DNA from: Chitinophagaceae bacterium
Lineage (GTDB): Bacteria > Bacteroidota > Bacteroidia > Chitinophagales > Chitinophagaceae
Assembly (NCBI GenBank): GCA_017853235.1
Contig: JAFMJX010000024.1
Span: forward strand, 1-14,938
DNA: 14,938 bases
Direction of reading: 5' to 3'
Translations under genes and position numbers: made by a program
Notes under the pieces: generated by a model
The model's input: the letters and a program-made list of their open reading frames with translations, nothing else
Told to the model about the DNA's origin: nothing
The model's database searches: none
Part shown: positions 7,615 to 13,766 of the stretch, piece by piece
Layout of the letters: the number at the start of each line of letters is the position of its first letter
How positions within the stretch are numbered: the first letter of the stretch is position 1

Positions 7615-8997
7615 TTAAAAATTAATTCCACCATGTAAATATAAACCTTTGTCTCCAAGCTGATTCACACTATAATCAATTTTTAACACAAAATCATAAA
7701 TACTAATAACATCCAGGCCTATTCCCGCTGTCCTAATGAGGGTGTTGGATAATTTATTGGTACTCAAAACATGATCATTATAAACATATCCTAAGTTGGT
7801 AAACGCTCTTAGCCAAAACTGATATTTCACTTCTGGTAAGAATTTTTTCGTCACTGGATTTTTAAGCGTGATGCTTCCTATTGCATGTTGAAAGGATGAT
7901 TTAAAAATGGTAGCAGCATTCCCGTCAATAATATAATATTCCAATCCATTGAATTGCATATTGCCATATCCCACTAAGCGACTGTCTAAGTAATTATAGT
8001 TGGGCATGAATTTAAACATGGAATTAGATTCCAATAAAATAAAATTTTTGGAAGAAAAGGAATGCGCTTTTACTTTTCTAAATTGTATAGATGTAAAATT
8101 GGAAGACGCAGAAAAACGTTGGTAAGCCATGAGTTCGGTGCTGTTCCCTTTAGTAGGGTAAGCATTATAATCAAATTGTATTTTAGAAAAAGTGGCAGTA
8201 AGATCAACGTAGGATAATTTTTTTTGATAATTGGGCAAAAATTTAGGTTGAATGATAAATCCAGAATCAGATAGTTCTTCTTTTCCCCAGCCAAATTGAA
8301 ATGAATGACGTTCGAATAAATTAGGGCGATATAATAAATTTAAATTAGAACGATACCCACTTCTAATGACATTCAAGGTTTTAAAAAACACTTGCTTGTC
8401 GTTTTGAGTAGTATAATTGATTTCCTTTTGTGTATAGTTTTGCCAACCTAATCCAAAACCATATTTTAATTTTTTATCAAAAAAAGGAAGTTGATAACGC
8501 AAAATATTTTGTTGAGTATACCCGCCAATCACACCCACAACTAGTTTATCATTATTGCCTGTAACATTACTTTGGTATAAACTTATTCCATAATTCACAT
8601 GTTCTAGGCTATGATGTTGCTCATTCCACCATTGGCTAAAATTACGATCTACCCATTTAAAATAGGGCTTAGGAATGGTATACCATCTTTCATTGACTAC
8701 TATTTCAATGGCTACATGACTACTGTCCTTTGCATCTGGAAATTGTGCAACTACATTGGAGTATAAAAATAAGGAGGTATTATACAATTGCTGTTGAGCT
8801 AAAGTATTTAAAATACTTAAAGAATCCTTTGAGATCACATCCCCCACCTGGTAAGGAAGTTCTCGCAATAAAATATAACTTTTAGTTTTGGTATTACCTT
8901 TTATATGAATGGATTGTATTTGAACTTGTGCTTGCAAAGCGCCCACTCCCAATGTGCTTAATAATAAAATGAAAACAAAACGGTTGCAATTAAACAT
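7615..8997 (-). CDS. Short Omp85-family outer-membrane protein with one POTRA domain
   Basis: A 460-residue exported protein. The signal peptide (residues 1-23, ending ALQAQ) is followed by one POTRA-like domain at about 25-105: IQSIHIKGNTKTKSYILLREL, a QVGDVIS turn, LNTLAQQQLYNTSLF, and a final strand VAIEIVVNERWYTIP. The rest looks like a C-terminal barrel of alternating aromatic strands ending in Phe (GGINF), the usual outer-membrane C-terminal signature. It is much shorter than BamA (912 residues in this window), so it is an accessory Omp85 protein, comparable to BamA/TamA-like surface-antigen proteins of Bacteroidota. Where related proteins carry an RGY motif it has FNGLEYY (349-355), so the arginine seems lost. 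The ATG start overlaps the CBS gene by 8 bp and nadK follows after 6 bp. The partner or client is unknown. Confidence 0.82.
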   Translation of the reverse strand: MFNCNRFVFILLLSTLGVGALQAQVQIQSIHIKGNTKTKSYILLRELPYQVGDVISKDSLSILNTLAQQQLYNTSLFLYSNVVAQFPDAKDSSHVAIEIVVNERWYTIPKPYFKWVDRNFSQWWNEQHHSLEHVNYGISLYQSNVTGNNDKLVVGVIGGYTQQNILRYQLPFFDKKLKYGFGLGWQNYTQKEINYTTQNDKQVFFKTLNVIRSGYRSNLNLLYRPNLFERHSFQFGWGKEELSDSGFIIQPKFLPNYQKKLSYVDLTATFSKIQFDYNAYPTKGNSTELMAYQRFSASSNFTSIQFRKVKAHSFSSKNFILLESNSMFKFMPNYNYLDSRLVGYGNMQFNGLEYYIIDGNAATIFKSSFQHAIGSITLKNPVTKKFLPEVKYQFWLRAFTNLGYVYNDHVLSTNKLSNTLIRTAGIGLDVISIYDFVLKIDYSVNQLGDKGLYLHGGINF

Positions 8998-9649
8998 CTA
9001 AATAATTCATTAAATGTTGATAGTGATCTTGAATGTCATTATGTAAAGGAGTATTTCCAAAATAATGAAGCACTTGATAATTATATCTTTGCAAAGTAGC
9101 AATGATTGCAGATGCTTCTTCCTTATTTAATTTAAAGGTGATCACCAATGCCCCATTGGCTTCTTCAAAATGGGTATTTAATTGTATGATTTGCGCATTG
9201 TTGGTTTCTACCAATCTGCTTAATTCCGCTAAAGAATATTGATAGGGAGAAATAGATACTACTATAATGGCCCCAGGAAGATCAACTCCTAAAAATTGAG
9301 CCAACTGTTCATTTAAATTTTTTTGAGGGATCACCCCAACACATTCTTGATGTTCGTTCAAAATGGGTAACAATGATAACTGATGCTTTGCAAATAAATT
9401 TAAAGCTGCTGTAAAATGAGCTGAGTGAGGCAATGCCACTCTTGATAATTGATCCGCTAAAGCAGCCATGGTTTGATTTTCATCCAAATCCAACACATCT
9501 TCCTTATTGACTAATCCAATATAATAATCCTCTTTTACTAAGGGTAATTGAAACACATCATAATCCTCCATGCATTGTAATGCAAACGACACTTTATCTT
9601 CTAAATGAAGCATTGGATAATTATTTACAGCTATAGAAGCTAACAGCAT
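8990..9649 (-). CDS. CBS-domain protein with C-terminal ACT-like domain
   Basis: A 219-residue cytoplasmic protein. Residues about 6-60 and 68-120 form a pair of CBS motifs: a hydrophobic strand, then an AL...M or AL...F helix, then LPLV...YYIGLVNKEDVL and LLPILNEHQECVGVIPQKNL. CBS pairs bind adenosyl ligands such as AMP, ATP or S-adenosylmethionine and act as sensors. Residues about 124-205 (GAIIVVSISPYQYSLAELSRL, then ALVITFKLN and a YNYQVLHYFG strand) look like an ACT-type ligand-binding fold, so the protein resembles the CBS-ACT (AcuB-like) group. No catalytic domain is present. It lies 6 bp behind the hydrolase and overlaps the Omp85-like gene by 8 bp. Nearby nadK makes a nucleotide-sensing role tempting, but the ligand cannot be told from sequence. 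Confidence 0.85.
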   Translation of the reverse strand: MLLASIAVNNYPMLHLEDKVSFALQCMEDYDVFQLPLVKEDYYIGLVNKEDVLDLDENQTMAALADQLSRVALPHSAHFTAALNLFAKHQLSLLPILNEHQECVGVIPQKNLNEQLAQFLGVDLPGAIIVVSISPYQYSLAELSRLVETNNAQIIQLNTHFEEANGALVITFKLNKEEASAIIATLQRYNYQVLHYFGNTPLHNDIQDHYQHLMNYLDV

Positions 9650-9655
9650 TACTTT

Positions 9656-10417
9656 TTATTTAGACAATGATTGTAAAAACTGTTCCAATATAGTATTGAA
9701 TTCATGGGGCACTTCCATCATGGGAGCATGACCACATTTATCAATAAATTGTAACTGACTTTGGGGAATTAATTTGTGAAACTCCTCTGCCACAAAGGGA
9801 GGTGTTACAGTATCATTTTTACCCCAAATTAACATCGTGGGTTGTTTGATTTGATTCAACTCCTCCCCTAAATTATTTCGAATGGCACTTTTAGCAAGCG
9901 CGATAATTTTTATGACTTTTATTCTGTTACGTGTAATTTCAAAAACCTCATCTACTAATTCTTTGGTGGCGACTGCAGGGTCGTAAAATGTTTGTGCTGT
10001 TTTATTTTTGATATATTCATAGTCTCCTCTTTTGGGATAACTATCGCCCATTGCATTTTCAAATAAACCGCTGCTTCCAGTTAAGATTAAAGATTTTACT
10101 TTTTCGGGAGTTTTTAAAACATATACTAATCCTACATGACCTCCCAATGAATTACCTAATAAATGAATATTATCGTACCCTTTGTATTCAATAAATTGTG
10201 TGACATGTTTAGCCAAGCCAGTAACACTAGTATGTAAAAGATCTAAATCAAATAATGGCAAAATGGGAACCACCACTTTATGGGTATGTCTAAATTTTTC
10301 AATGAGATCCGAAAAATTACTTAAGGCACCAAAAAGGCCATGCAACAACATGAGCGTTTCGCCCTCGCCCACTTCGAGATATTCAAATTTTCCTTCTTTT
10401 TTTAATTCGTATTCCAT
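9656..10417 (-). CDS. Alpha/beta hydrolase
   Basis: A 253-residue alpha/beta-fold hydrolase with no signal peptide. The oxyanion-region HGLFG is at 26-30, the nucleophile elbow GNSLGG at 88-93 (Ser90), the acid in WGKNDTVTPP (Asp202), and the base in CGHAPMMEVP (His230). The triad is complete and in the expected order. A cap segment lies at about 118-180. The substrate cannot be read from the sequence; relatives include esterases, C-C bond hydrolases such as MhpC/BphD types, and proline iminopeptidase-like enzymes. The open frame continues upstream to a TTG at 10441, adding eight residues (MENPFIDT). The ATG at 10415-10417 is preferred because the first domain strand begins right after it. 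It heads the long envelope operon, 6 bp before the CBS gene and 158 bp after cvpA. Confidence 0.85.
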   Translation of the reverse strand: MEYELKKEGKFEYLEVGEGETLMLLHGLFGALSNFSDLIEKFRHTHKVVVPILPLFDLDLLHTSVTGLAKHVTQFIEYKGYDNIHLLGNSLGGHVGLVYVLKTPEKVKSLILTGSSGLFENAMGDSYPKRGDYEYIKNKTAQTFYDPAVATKELVDEVFEITRNRIKVIKIIALAKSAIRNNLGEELNQIKQPTMLIWGKNDTVTPPFVAEEFHKLIPQSQLQFIDKCGHAPMMEVPHEFNTILEQFLQSLSK

Positions 10418-10459
10418 GGTATCAATAAAAGGGTTCTCCAACAGATAGCCCTATGCGGT

Positions 10460-10467
10460 TAAAGATA
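10460..10467 (-). promoter_or_regulatory. Weak candidate -7 element for the hydrolase-led operon
   Basis: On the minus strand this reads TATCTTTA, one base off TAnnTTTG, about 42 bp before the hydrolase ATG. The 158-bp cvpA-hydrolase gap is the largest in the cluster and the natural place for the operon promoter. No TTG is seen at proper spacing upstream, so this is only a candidate. Confidence 0.25.
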
Positions 10468-10534
10468 GTTAATTCATTGTAAATAATCCTTATTTGAACT
10501 GGGAACTCACAACCATTATGTTAAAATATAATAC

Positions 10535-10569
10535 TGGGTTTACAAGCCCCCAAGAAACTTATAAACCCA
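10535..10569 (-). terminator. Possible weak terminator after cvpA
   Basis: An 8-bp perfect inverted repeat (TGGGTTTA / TAAACCCA, at 10535-10542 and 10562-10569) encloses a 19-base loop. It begins 6 bp after the cvpA stop on the minus strand and is followed by GTATTATATTTTAA, which is T-rich but not a clean T run. It could end the gldC-yqeY-cvpA transcript. The large loop makes it a weak candidate. Confidence 0.4.
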
Positions 10570-10575
10570 ACCCAT

Positions 10576-11109
10576 TTAAAGGGAAGTTTTGGCATTCCAT
10601 TGGGTGGAAAAAGTAGCGATGGTATTTTTAATAAAAGGGAGCACATCGCTCATTTTTTGAATACAATAGGGCCACCACTTATGAAGGTATTCATATGTAT
10701 AGGTATCCTTCATTTGACTGGGTTCTAAGACTCCTAAAATTTGTAAAAAATATACGATCGCACTCCAAATAGTAAAATATATAAAGGCATACAATACAAC
10801 ACCCAACAATTTATTAAACCAACCCATCATGAGCCATTCTGCTGTTTGTTGTAATAAGCCAGCTGCCATTTTTAAGAGGAATAAAACCAATATTAATACA
10901 ATCATGAAAGCAATAAATGGAATCCAATGACTTTGAATATGAGTATGCTGTTTTAATTGTTTTGCGATGAAACCCGAAAACTGATACGCTACTACAAGTC
11001 CTATAAAAAGTGAAAAGAATGATATAACAGCACGAATAAATCCATGTCGATACCCTTGTAATAAAGCCAAAATAAATAAAGTTCCCGTGACGATATCTAA
11101 CCACATCAT
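10576..11109 (-). CDS. CvpA family membrane protein
   Basis: A 177-residue inner-membrane protein with four predicted hydrophobic helices at about 4-20, 25-50, 61-87 and 97-127. The CvpA family signature is visible: an N-terminal LDIV and a GYRHGFIRAVISF segment right after helix 1, then a GWFNKLLGVVLYAF segment like the family's NRLLG region. E. coli CvpA is needed for colicin V production and is linked to envelope stress and to the purF region; the molecular role in Bacteroidota is not known. The last 45 residues are soluble and rich in aromatic residues. Two ATGs lie side by side at the start and the first was taken. It follows yqeY by 25 bp and ends the gldC-yqeY-cvpA cluster. Confidence 0.88.
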   Translation of the reverse strand: MMWLDIVTGTLFILALLQGYRHGFIRAVISFFSLFIGLVVAYQFSGFIAKQLKQHTHIQSHWIPFIAFMIVLILVLFLLKMAAGLLQQTAEWLMMGWFNKLLGVVLYAFIYFTIWSAIVYFLQILGVLEPSQMKDTYTYEYLHKWWPYCIQKMSDVLPFIKNTIATFSTQWNAKTSL

Positions 11110-11134
11110 TCAATGATTTTGGAGTGTTGAATTA

Positions 11135-11587
11135 CTAGGGTGTTAAAATAGCTTTAGCGACAGCTGAAATCACTTTCCCATCTGCCTGACCTGCTAATTT
11201 TTTGGTAGCCACTCCCATCACCTTACCTAAATCCTGCGGACCTGCAGCACCCAATTCGGTCACAATTGCTTGCACTGCTGCTTTCACTTCTTCCTCACTC
11301 ATTTGAGCGGGCAAGAATTTTTCAATGATGGCAATTTCTTCGGATTCTTTAATGGCCAAATCGGGACGATTTTGTTGTTCATAAATAGCTAAGGAATCCT
11401 TACGTTGCTTTACTAACTTTTGCAATAATTTCATTTCTCCATCTTCCGAAATGGTACCATTTGCACCAGGTTCTGTTTTAGCTTTTATTATTTCTGCTTT
11501 AATAGCACGTAAACCTCTTAGTAAAGCTTCATCTTTATTTTTCATTGCATCCTTCATGAAGGACATGACTTGTGTTTCTAAACTCAT
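11135..11587 (-). CDS. GatB/YqeY domain protein
   Basis: A 150-residue protein made entirely of the YqeY domain, the helical domain also found at the C-terminus of GatB, where it helps tRNA recognition during transamidation. Family motifs are LRGLRAIKAEIIKAKT near the N-terminus, LLQKLVKQRKDS (about 53-64), FLPAQMSEEEV (about 91-101), and the closing DLGKVMGVATKKLAGQADGK segment. Length and order match stand-alone YqeY proteins, whose precise function is unsettled. It has no signal peptide or membrane segment. The ATG at 11585-11587 is 11 bp after the gldC stop, and cvpA follows by 25 bp, so the three are almost certainly one transcript. Confidence 0.95.
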   Translation of the reverse strand: MSLETQVMSFMKDAMKNKDEALLRGLRAIKAEIIKAKTEPGANGTISEDGEMKLLQKLVKQRKDSLAIYEQQNRPDLAIKESEEIAIIEKFLPAQMSEEEVKAAVQAIVTELGAAGPQDLGKVMGVATKKLAGQADGKVISAVAKAILTP

Positions 11588-11598
11588 AAAAAATATTT

Positions 11599-11955
11599 TT
11601 ATTTATTATTTTGATCTAATTGGCTTGCTCTAAATTTTTTATAAAACGCTTGAGCAAATTGTTTGAATTCATCTGCCAAAGCTTGATCCTGAGTGGCTCT
11701 CATGTATGTATCCCCCATGCCCATTAAATTTTGATAAAAAAAATCGGCCATTTCATCTACCATCATTTCCTTAGTCCATAAATCTATGCGTAATGCAGTT
11801 TTATCGGTAGGATCCCAAAAAGTAAGCATCATAGCACGTGCTGATTGTGCTTCTTGTGCAGTACTATCCGTGGCAGACCATTGAATATCCTGAGGAATTT
11901 TTTGTTCGTCTAAATTAATTTGAACGTTAATAGAGGATTGATGCATAGCTTTCAT
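11599..11955 (-). CDS. gldC: Gliding motility protein GldC homologue
   Basis: A 118-residue soluble protein that closely resembles GldC. The segments INVQINLDEQKIPQDIQWSA, RAMMLTFWDPTDKTALRIDLW, TKEMMVDEMADFFYQ and ADTF-like GDTYMRATQD follow known GldC proteins in order. GldC supports gliding in Flavobacterium, but homologues occur widely in Bacteroidota, including non-gliding species, so presence alone does not show motility. The gldB partner found beside gldC in Flavobacterium is absent here; the upstream gene is glycosyltransferase-like. Upstream, a full -7 match ends 7 bp before the ATG, implying a very short leader and a transcript running through yqeY and cvpA. No signal peptide is present. 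Confidence 0.93.
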   Translation of the reverse strand: MKAMHQSSINVQINLDEQKIPQDIQWSATDSTAQEAQSARAMMLTFWDPTDKTALRIDLWTKEMMVDEMADFFYQNLMGMGDTYMRATQDQALADEFKQFAQAFYKKFRASQLDQNNK

Positions 11956-11962
11956 TTATCTG

Positions 11963-11970
11963 CAAAAATA
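11963..11970 (-). promoter_or_regulatory. Putative -7 promoter element for gldC-yqeY-cvpA
   Basis: The minus strand reads TATTTTTG, a full TAnnTTTG match, with 7 bp (CAGATAA) before the gldC ATG. Transcription starting about 5 nt downstream would leave a leader of only a few bases. No convincing -33 TTG is visible at about 19-21 bp upstream. Confidence 0.55.
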
Positions 11971-12034
11971 CAATTTTTAAATAAGATACCTACTGAGAAC
12001 CGACATAGAAATAGGAAGTCTTGGGCAACCTCAC

Positions 12035-13093
12035 TTAAGAATGTAAATCCATTGGAATTCTGATGGGATTATTTGCAGTGAATTCCTGTTGATAGGTTTC
12101 ATACCATTGACTTCCCAAATTGGCTCTTGTTTGTCGGTACACTTCATCTTTATAATATAGTTTGAAGTGATTAGACAGTGCTCCACTTTCTTCAAATTTA
12201 AAAATTTCTCCTGCCTCCATAAAAGATTCAGGGAGTTCAATGGCATCATTTAACATCAATGGGATATTAAAATGAATCGCCCACTCCATCCATGAAGTTT
12301 TATCAAAATGAGCTTGGCCCCAAACCATGGCATAAGTGCCTGCTATTTGTTCCATACTTAAATTTTGAATTAGTGTATGCACAATGGCATCTCTAAATTT
12401 ATACCCCTTTTGCAATTGAATTGCTTGTTTCATTTGTTGAGGAGTATCCCACACAAAAACAAGTGCCATACTTGTTTGTTGCCATTTTTTAAAAATGGAA
12501 AACTCCTTTAAGGTAGATATGAAATGAGGAACAGATACAAATGCTAAATAATAATCAGCCCCTTTTGTGAATTCCTGTTTAGCGGCCGAAATACTTACCC
12601 ATTCTAATTGAGGCAAGCCAGATATGGGTAAAATTGCGTTTTGTACTGGAATCCTTTTTTTTGCAAAATATTTATTTAAATACATTTCAGCCCATGCATT
12701 CGTTGCAAAAACAGTGGTTGATTTTTTGATAAATCGATTAAAGGAAAAGGATATTTTTCGCTTTTTAAGAAAGGAAGCGGAGATGGAGCCGGGTCCGGAT
12801 AATGGAATAAAATATTGAGGGAATTGTTGACTTCCTTTTAAACTATTGCCAAAATGTAGGATAATCGCATTGGTCACTTCACGCATCAATTTTTCGGCAG
12901 GGTATTTTTTTAATAAAGTAACATTGGGATGTGCATCATACGCATCCAGATAAAATGTAGGAAATACATCTCCAACAATATAAAAATGTAAATGAGCAGA
13001 AGCCTTACCAGCATTGACTATATCCAATATTTTTTGATACACCACCATAGGGGGAATATCAAATGAAGTTTCGGATAATATAAATAAACGCAT
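12035..13093 (-). CDS. GT-B glycosyltransferase-like protein (degenerate)
   Basis: A 352-residue cytoplasmic protein whose layout recalls family-4 (GT-B) glycosyltransferases, although no clear family assignment can be made from sequence alone. The second half shows the order GADYYLAFVSVPHF, a TSMALVFVWDT strand, LSMEQIAGTYAMVWGQAHF, then MEWAIHFNIPLMLNDAIELPESFMEAGEIFKF. This parallels the 'A-x-a-lv-PS, EAMA-G-P-V, LPE...AG-l-f' pattern of such enzymes. The usual EX7E catalytic motif is not complete: Glu is present in WMEW, but eight residues earlier there is His, not Glu. It may be a divergent or inactive transferase. The open frame extends to a TTG six bases upstream, but the ATG at 13091-13093 is preferred and has a -7 element directly before it. 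It is divergent from the MerR gene. Confidence 0.5.
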   Translation of the reverse strand: MRLFILSETSFDIPPMVVYQKILDIVNAGKASAHLHFYIVGDVFPTFYLDAYDAHPNVTLLKKYPAEKLMREVTNAIILHFGNSLKGSQQFPQYFIPLSGPGSISASFLKKRKISFSFNRFIKKSTTVFATNAWAEMYLNKYFAKKRIPVQNAILPISGLPQLEWVSISAAKQEFTKGADYYLAFVSVPHFISTLKEFSIFKKWQQTSMALVFVWDTPQQMKQAIQLQKGYKFRDAIVHTLIQNLSMEQIAGTYAMVWGQAHFDKTSWMEWAIHFNIPLMLNDAIELPESFMEAGEIFKFEESGALSNHFKLYYKDEVYRQTRANLGSQWYETYQQEFTANNPIRIPMDLHS

Positions 13094-13096
13094 ATG

Positions 13097-13104
13097 CAAA
13101 AATA
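13097..13104 (-). promoter_or_regulatory. Putative -7 promoter element for the glycosyltransferase-like gene
   Basis: The minus strand reads TATTTTTG, a full TAnnTTTG match with only 3 bp (CAT) before the ATG. If used with the usual 4-6 nt spacing, transcription would start at or next to the A of the ATG, giving a leaderless mRNA. This also argues for the ATG over the TTG, which lies inside the element. Confidence 0.55.
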
Positions 13105-13166
13105 CAGCTTACTTAACAATTTATCCACCAATCATATATAGGCATAAGTTCAAGTAAATAGAACCT

Positions 13167-13174
13167 TAACTTTG
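13167..13174 (+). promoter_or_regulatory. Putative -7 promoter element for the MerR-family gene
   Basis: TAACTTTG on the plus strand fully matches TAnnTTTG and lies 4 bp (AATT) before the ATG, again predicting a leaderless transcript. It is back to back with the element of the divergent gene; the two cores are 62 bp apart. No TTG sits at standard -33 spacing, as far as can be seen. Confidence 0.55.
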
Positions 13175-13178
13175 AATT

Positions 13179-13763
13179 ATGGCGAAGCACTTGCAACAGA
13201 TGGATTTATTTGGAAGCGAACCCTCAGAAGCGGTTCATATTGCGGCACCAAAGCCCTCTAAGGTCACAACTGCCATACCTAAAGCCGTCGTTGCTAAAAC
13301 AAACTTAGAAGAAGATGCGCTCCCAGTGGTATCACGTGCTGCTCAACATTTAAATACACACCATAGCAAACAAAAAAGAGGTCGAAAATCATTTGCTGCT
13401 ATGGATGCAGAAATGGGTAAATTAAATATCCCATCTGCCGAAATTTTACAACAAAAATTATACTACCCTATTGGGGAAGTAGCCCATTGGTTTAACGTAA
13501 ATACTTCCCTAATTAGATACTGGGAAAAAGAATTTAAACAGTTACAACCGCGTAAAACACGTAAAGGAGACAGATTATTTAGAGCGCAGGATATTGAATT
13601 TTTAAAACAAATTCATTTCTTGTTGCGCGAAAAAAAATACTCTATAGATGGTGCTAAAACTTATTTGAAAAACAATAAAGAAAAAGCCGAAAAAGATATT
13701 GCACTATTAAATAGCTTAAAAAATTTACGTAGTTTTTTAGTAAGCTTGAAAAGCAGTTTATAA
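13179..13763 (+). CDS. MerR-family transcriptional regulator with long N-terminal extension
   Basis: A 194-residue DNA-binding protein. The MerR-type winged helix-turn-helix is at about 95-163: YYPIGEVAHWFNVNTSLIRYWEKEF is the helix-turn-helix, TRKGDRLFRAQDIEFLKQI the wing and following helix, and YSIDGAKTYLK the next helix. Residues 1-94 are an extension with Pro/Ala/Lys-rich low complexity and a basic, AT-hook-like KRGRKS at 66-71. Its very start, QMDLF at 7-11, resembles a sliding-clamp-binding motif. No C-terminal effector domain or Cys cluster is present, so it is not a metal or drug sensor of the classic type. The ligand and targets are unknown. It is the only plus-strand gene: divergent from the glycosyltransferase-like gene, and convergent with the MscS gene with 1 bp between stops. 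A promoter element directly before the ATG supports this start. Confidence 0.9.
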   Translation: MAKHLQQMDLFGSEPSEAVHIAAPKPSKVTTAIPKAVVAKTNLEEDALPVVSRAAQHLNTHHSKQKRGRKSFAAMDAEMGKLNIPSAEILQQKLYYPIGEVAHWFNVNTSLIRYWEKEFKQLQPRKTRKGDRLFRAQDIEFLKQIHFLLREKKYSIDGAKTYLKNNKEKAEKDIALLNSLKNLRSFLVSLKSSL

Positions 13764-13766
13764 ACT
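13755..13766. repeat. 12-bp perfect palindrome spanning the merR and mscS-type stop codons
   Basis: AGTTTATAAACT is identical to its reverse complement and covers the end of merR (TAA at 13761-13763) and most of the channel gene's TAG (13765-13767). With only 1 bp between the stops there is no room for a normal bidirectional terminator. The palindrome is AT-rich and short, so it would form only a weak hairpin. It may be chance. Confidence 0.5.

Noticed and set aside
8070..8294. 74-codon minus-strand open frame within the Omp85-like gene
   Set aside because: Leu/Ile/Asn-rich reading of an AT-rich barrel gene in another frame, with no start context or motif.
10814..11113. 99-codon minus-strand open frame overlapping cvpA in another frame
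   Set aside because: CvpA in the main frame has clear family motifs and membrane helices; the alternative reading is Cys/Tyr/Ser-rich without domain structure.
12031..12249. 72-codon minus-strand open frame overlapping the end of the glycosyltransferase-like gene
   Set aside because: A frame shadow; the long frame runs unbroken to its stop at 12035 and no frameshift is needed.
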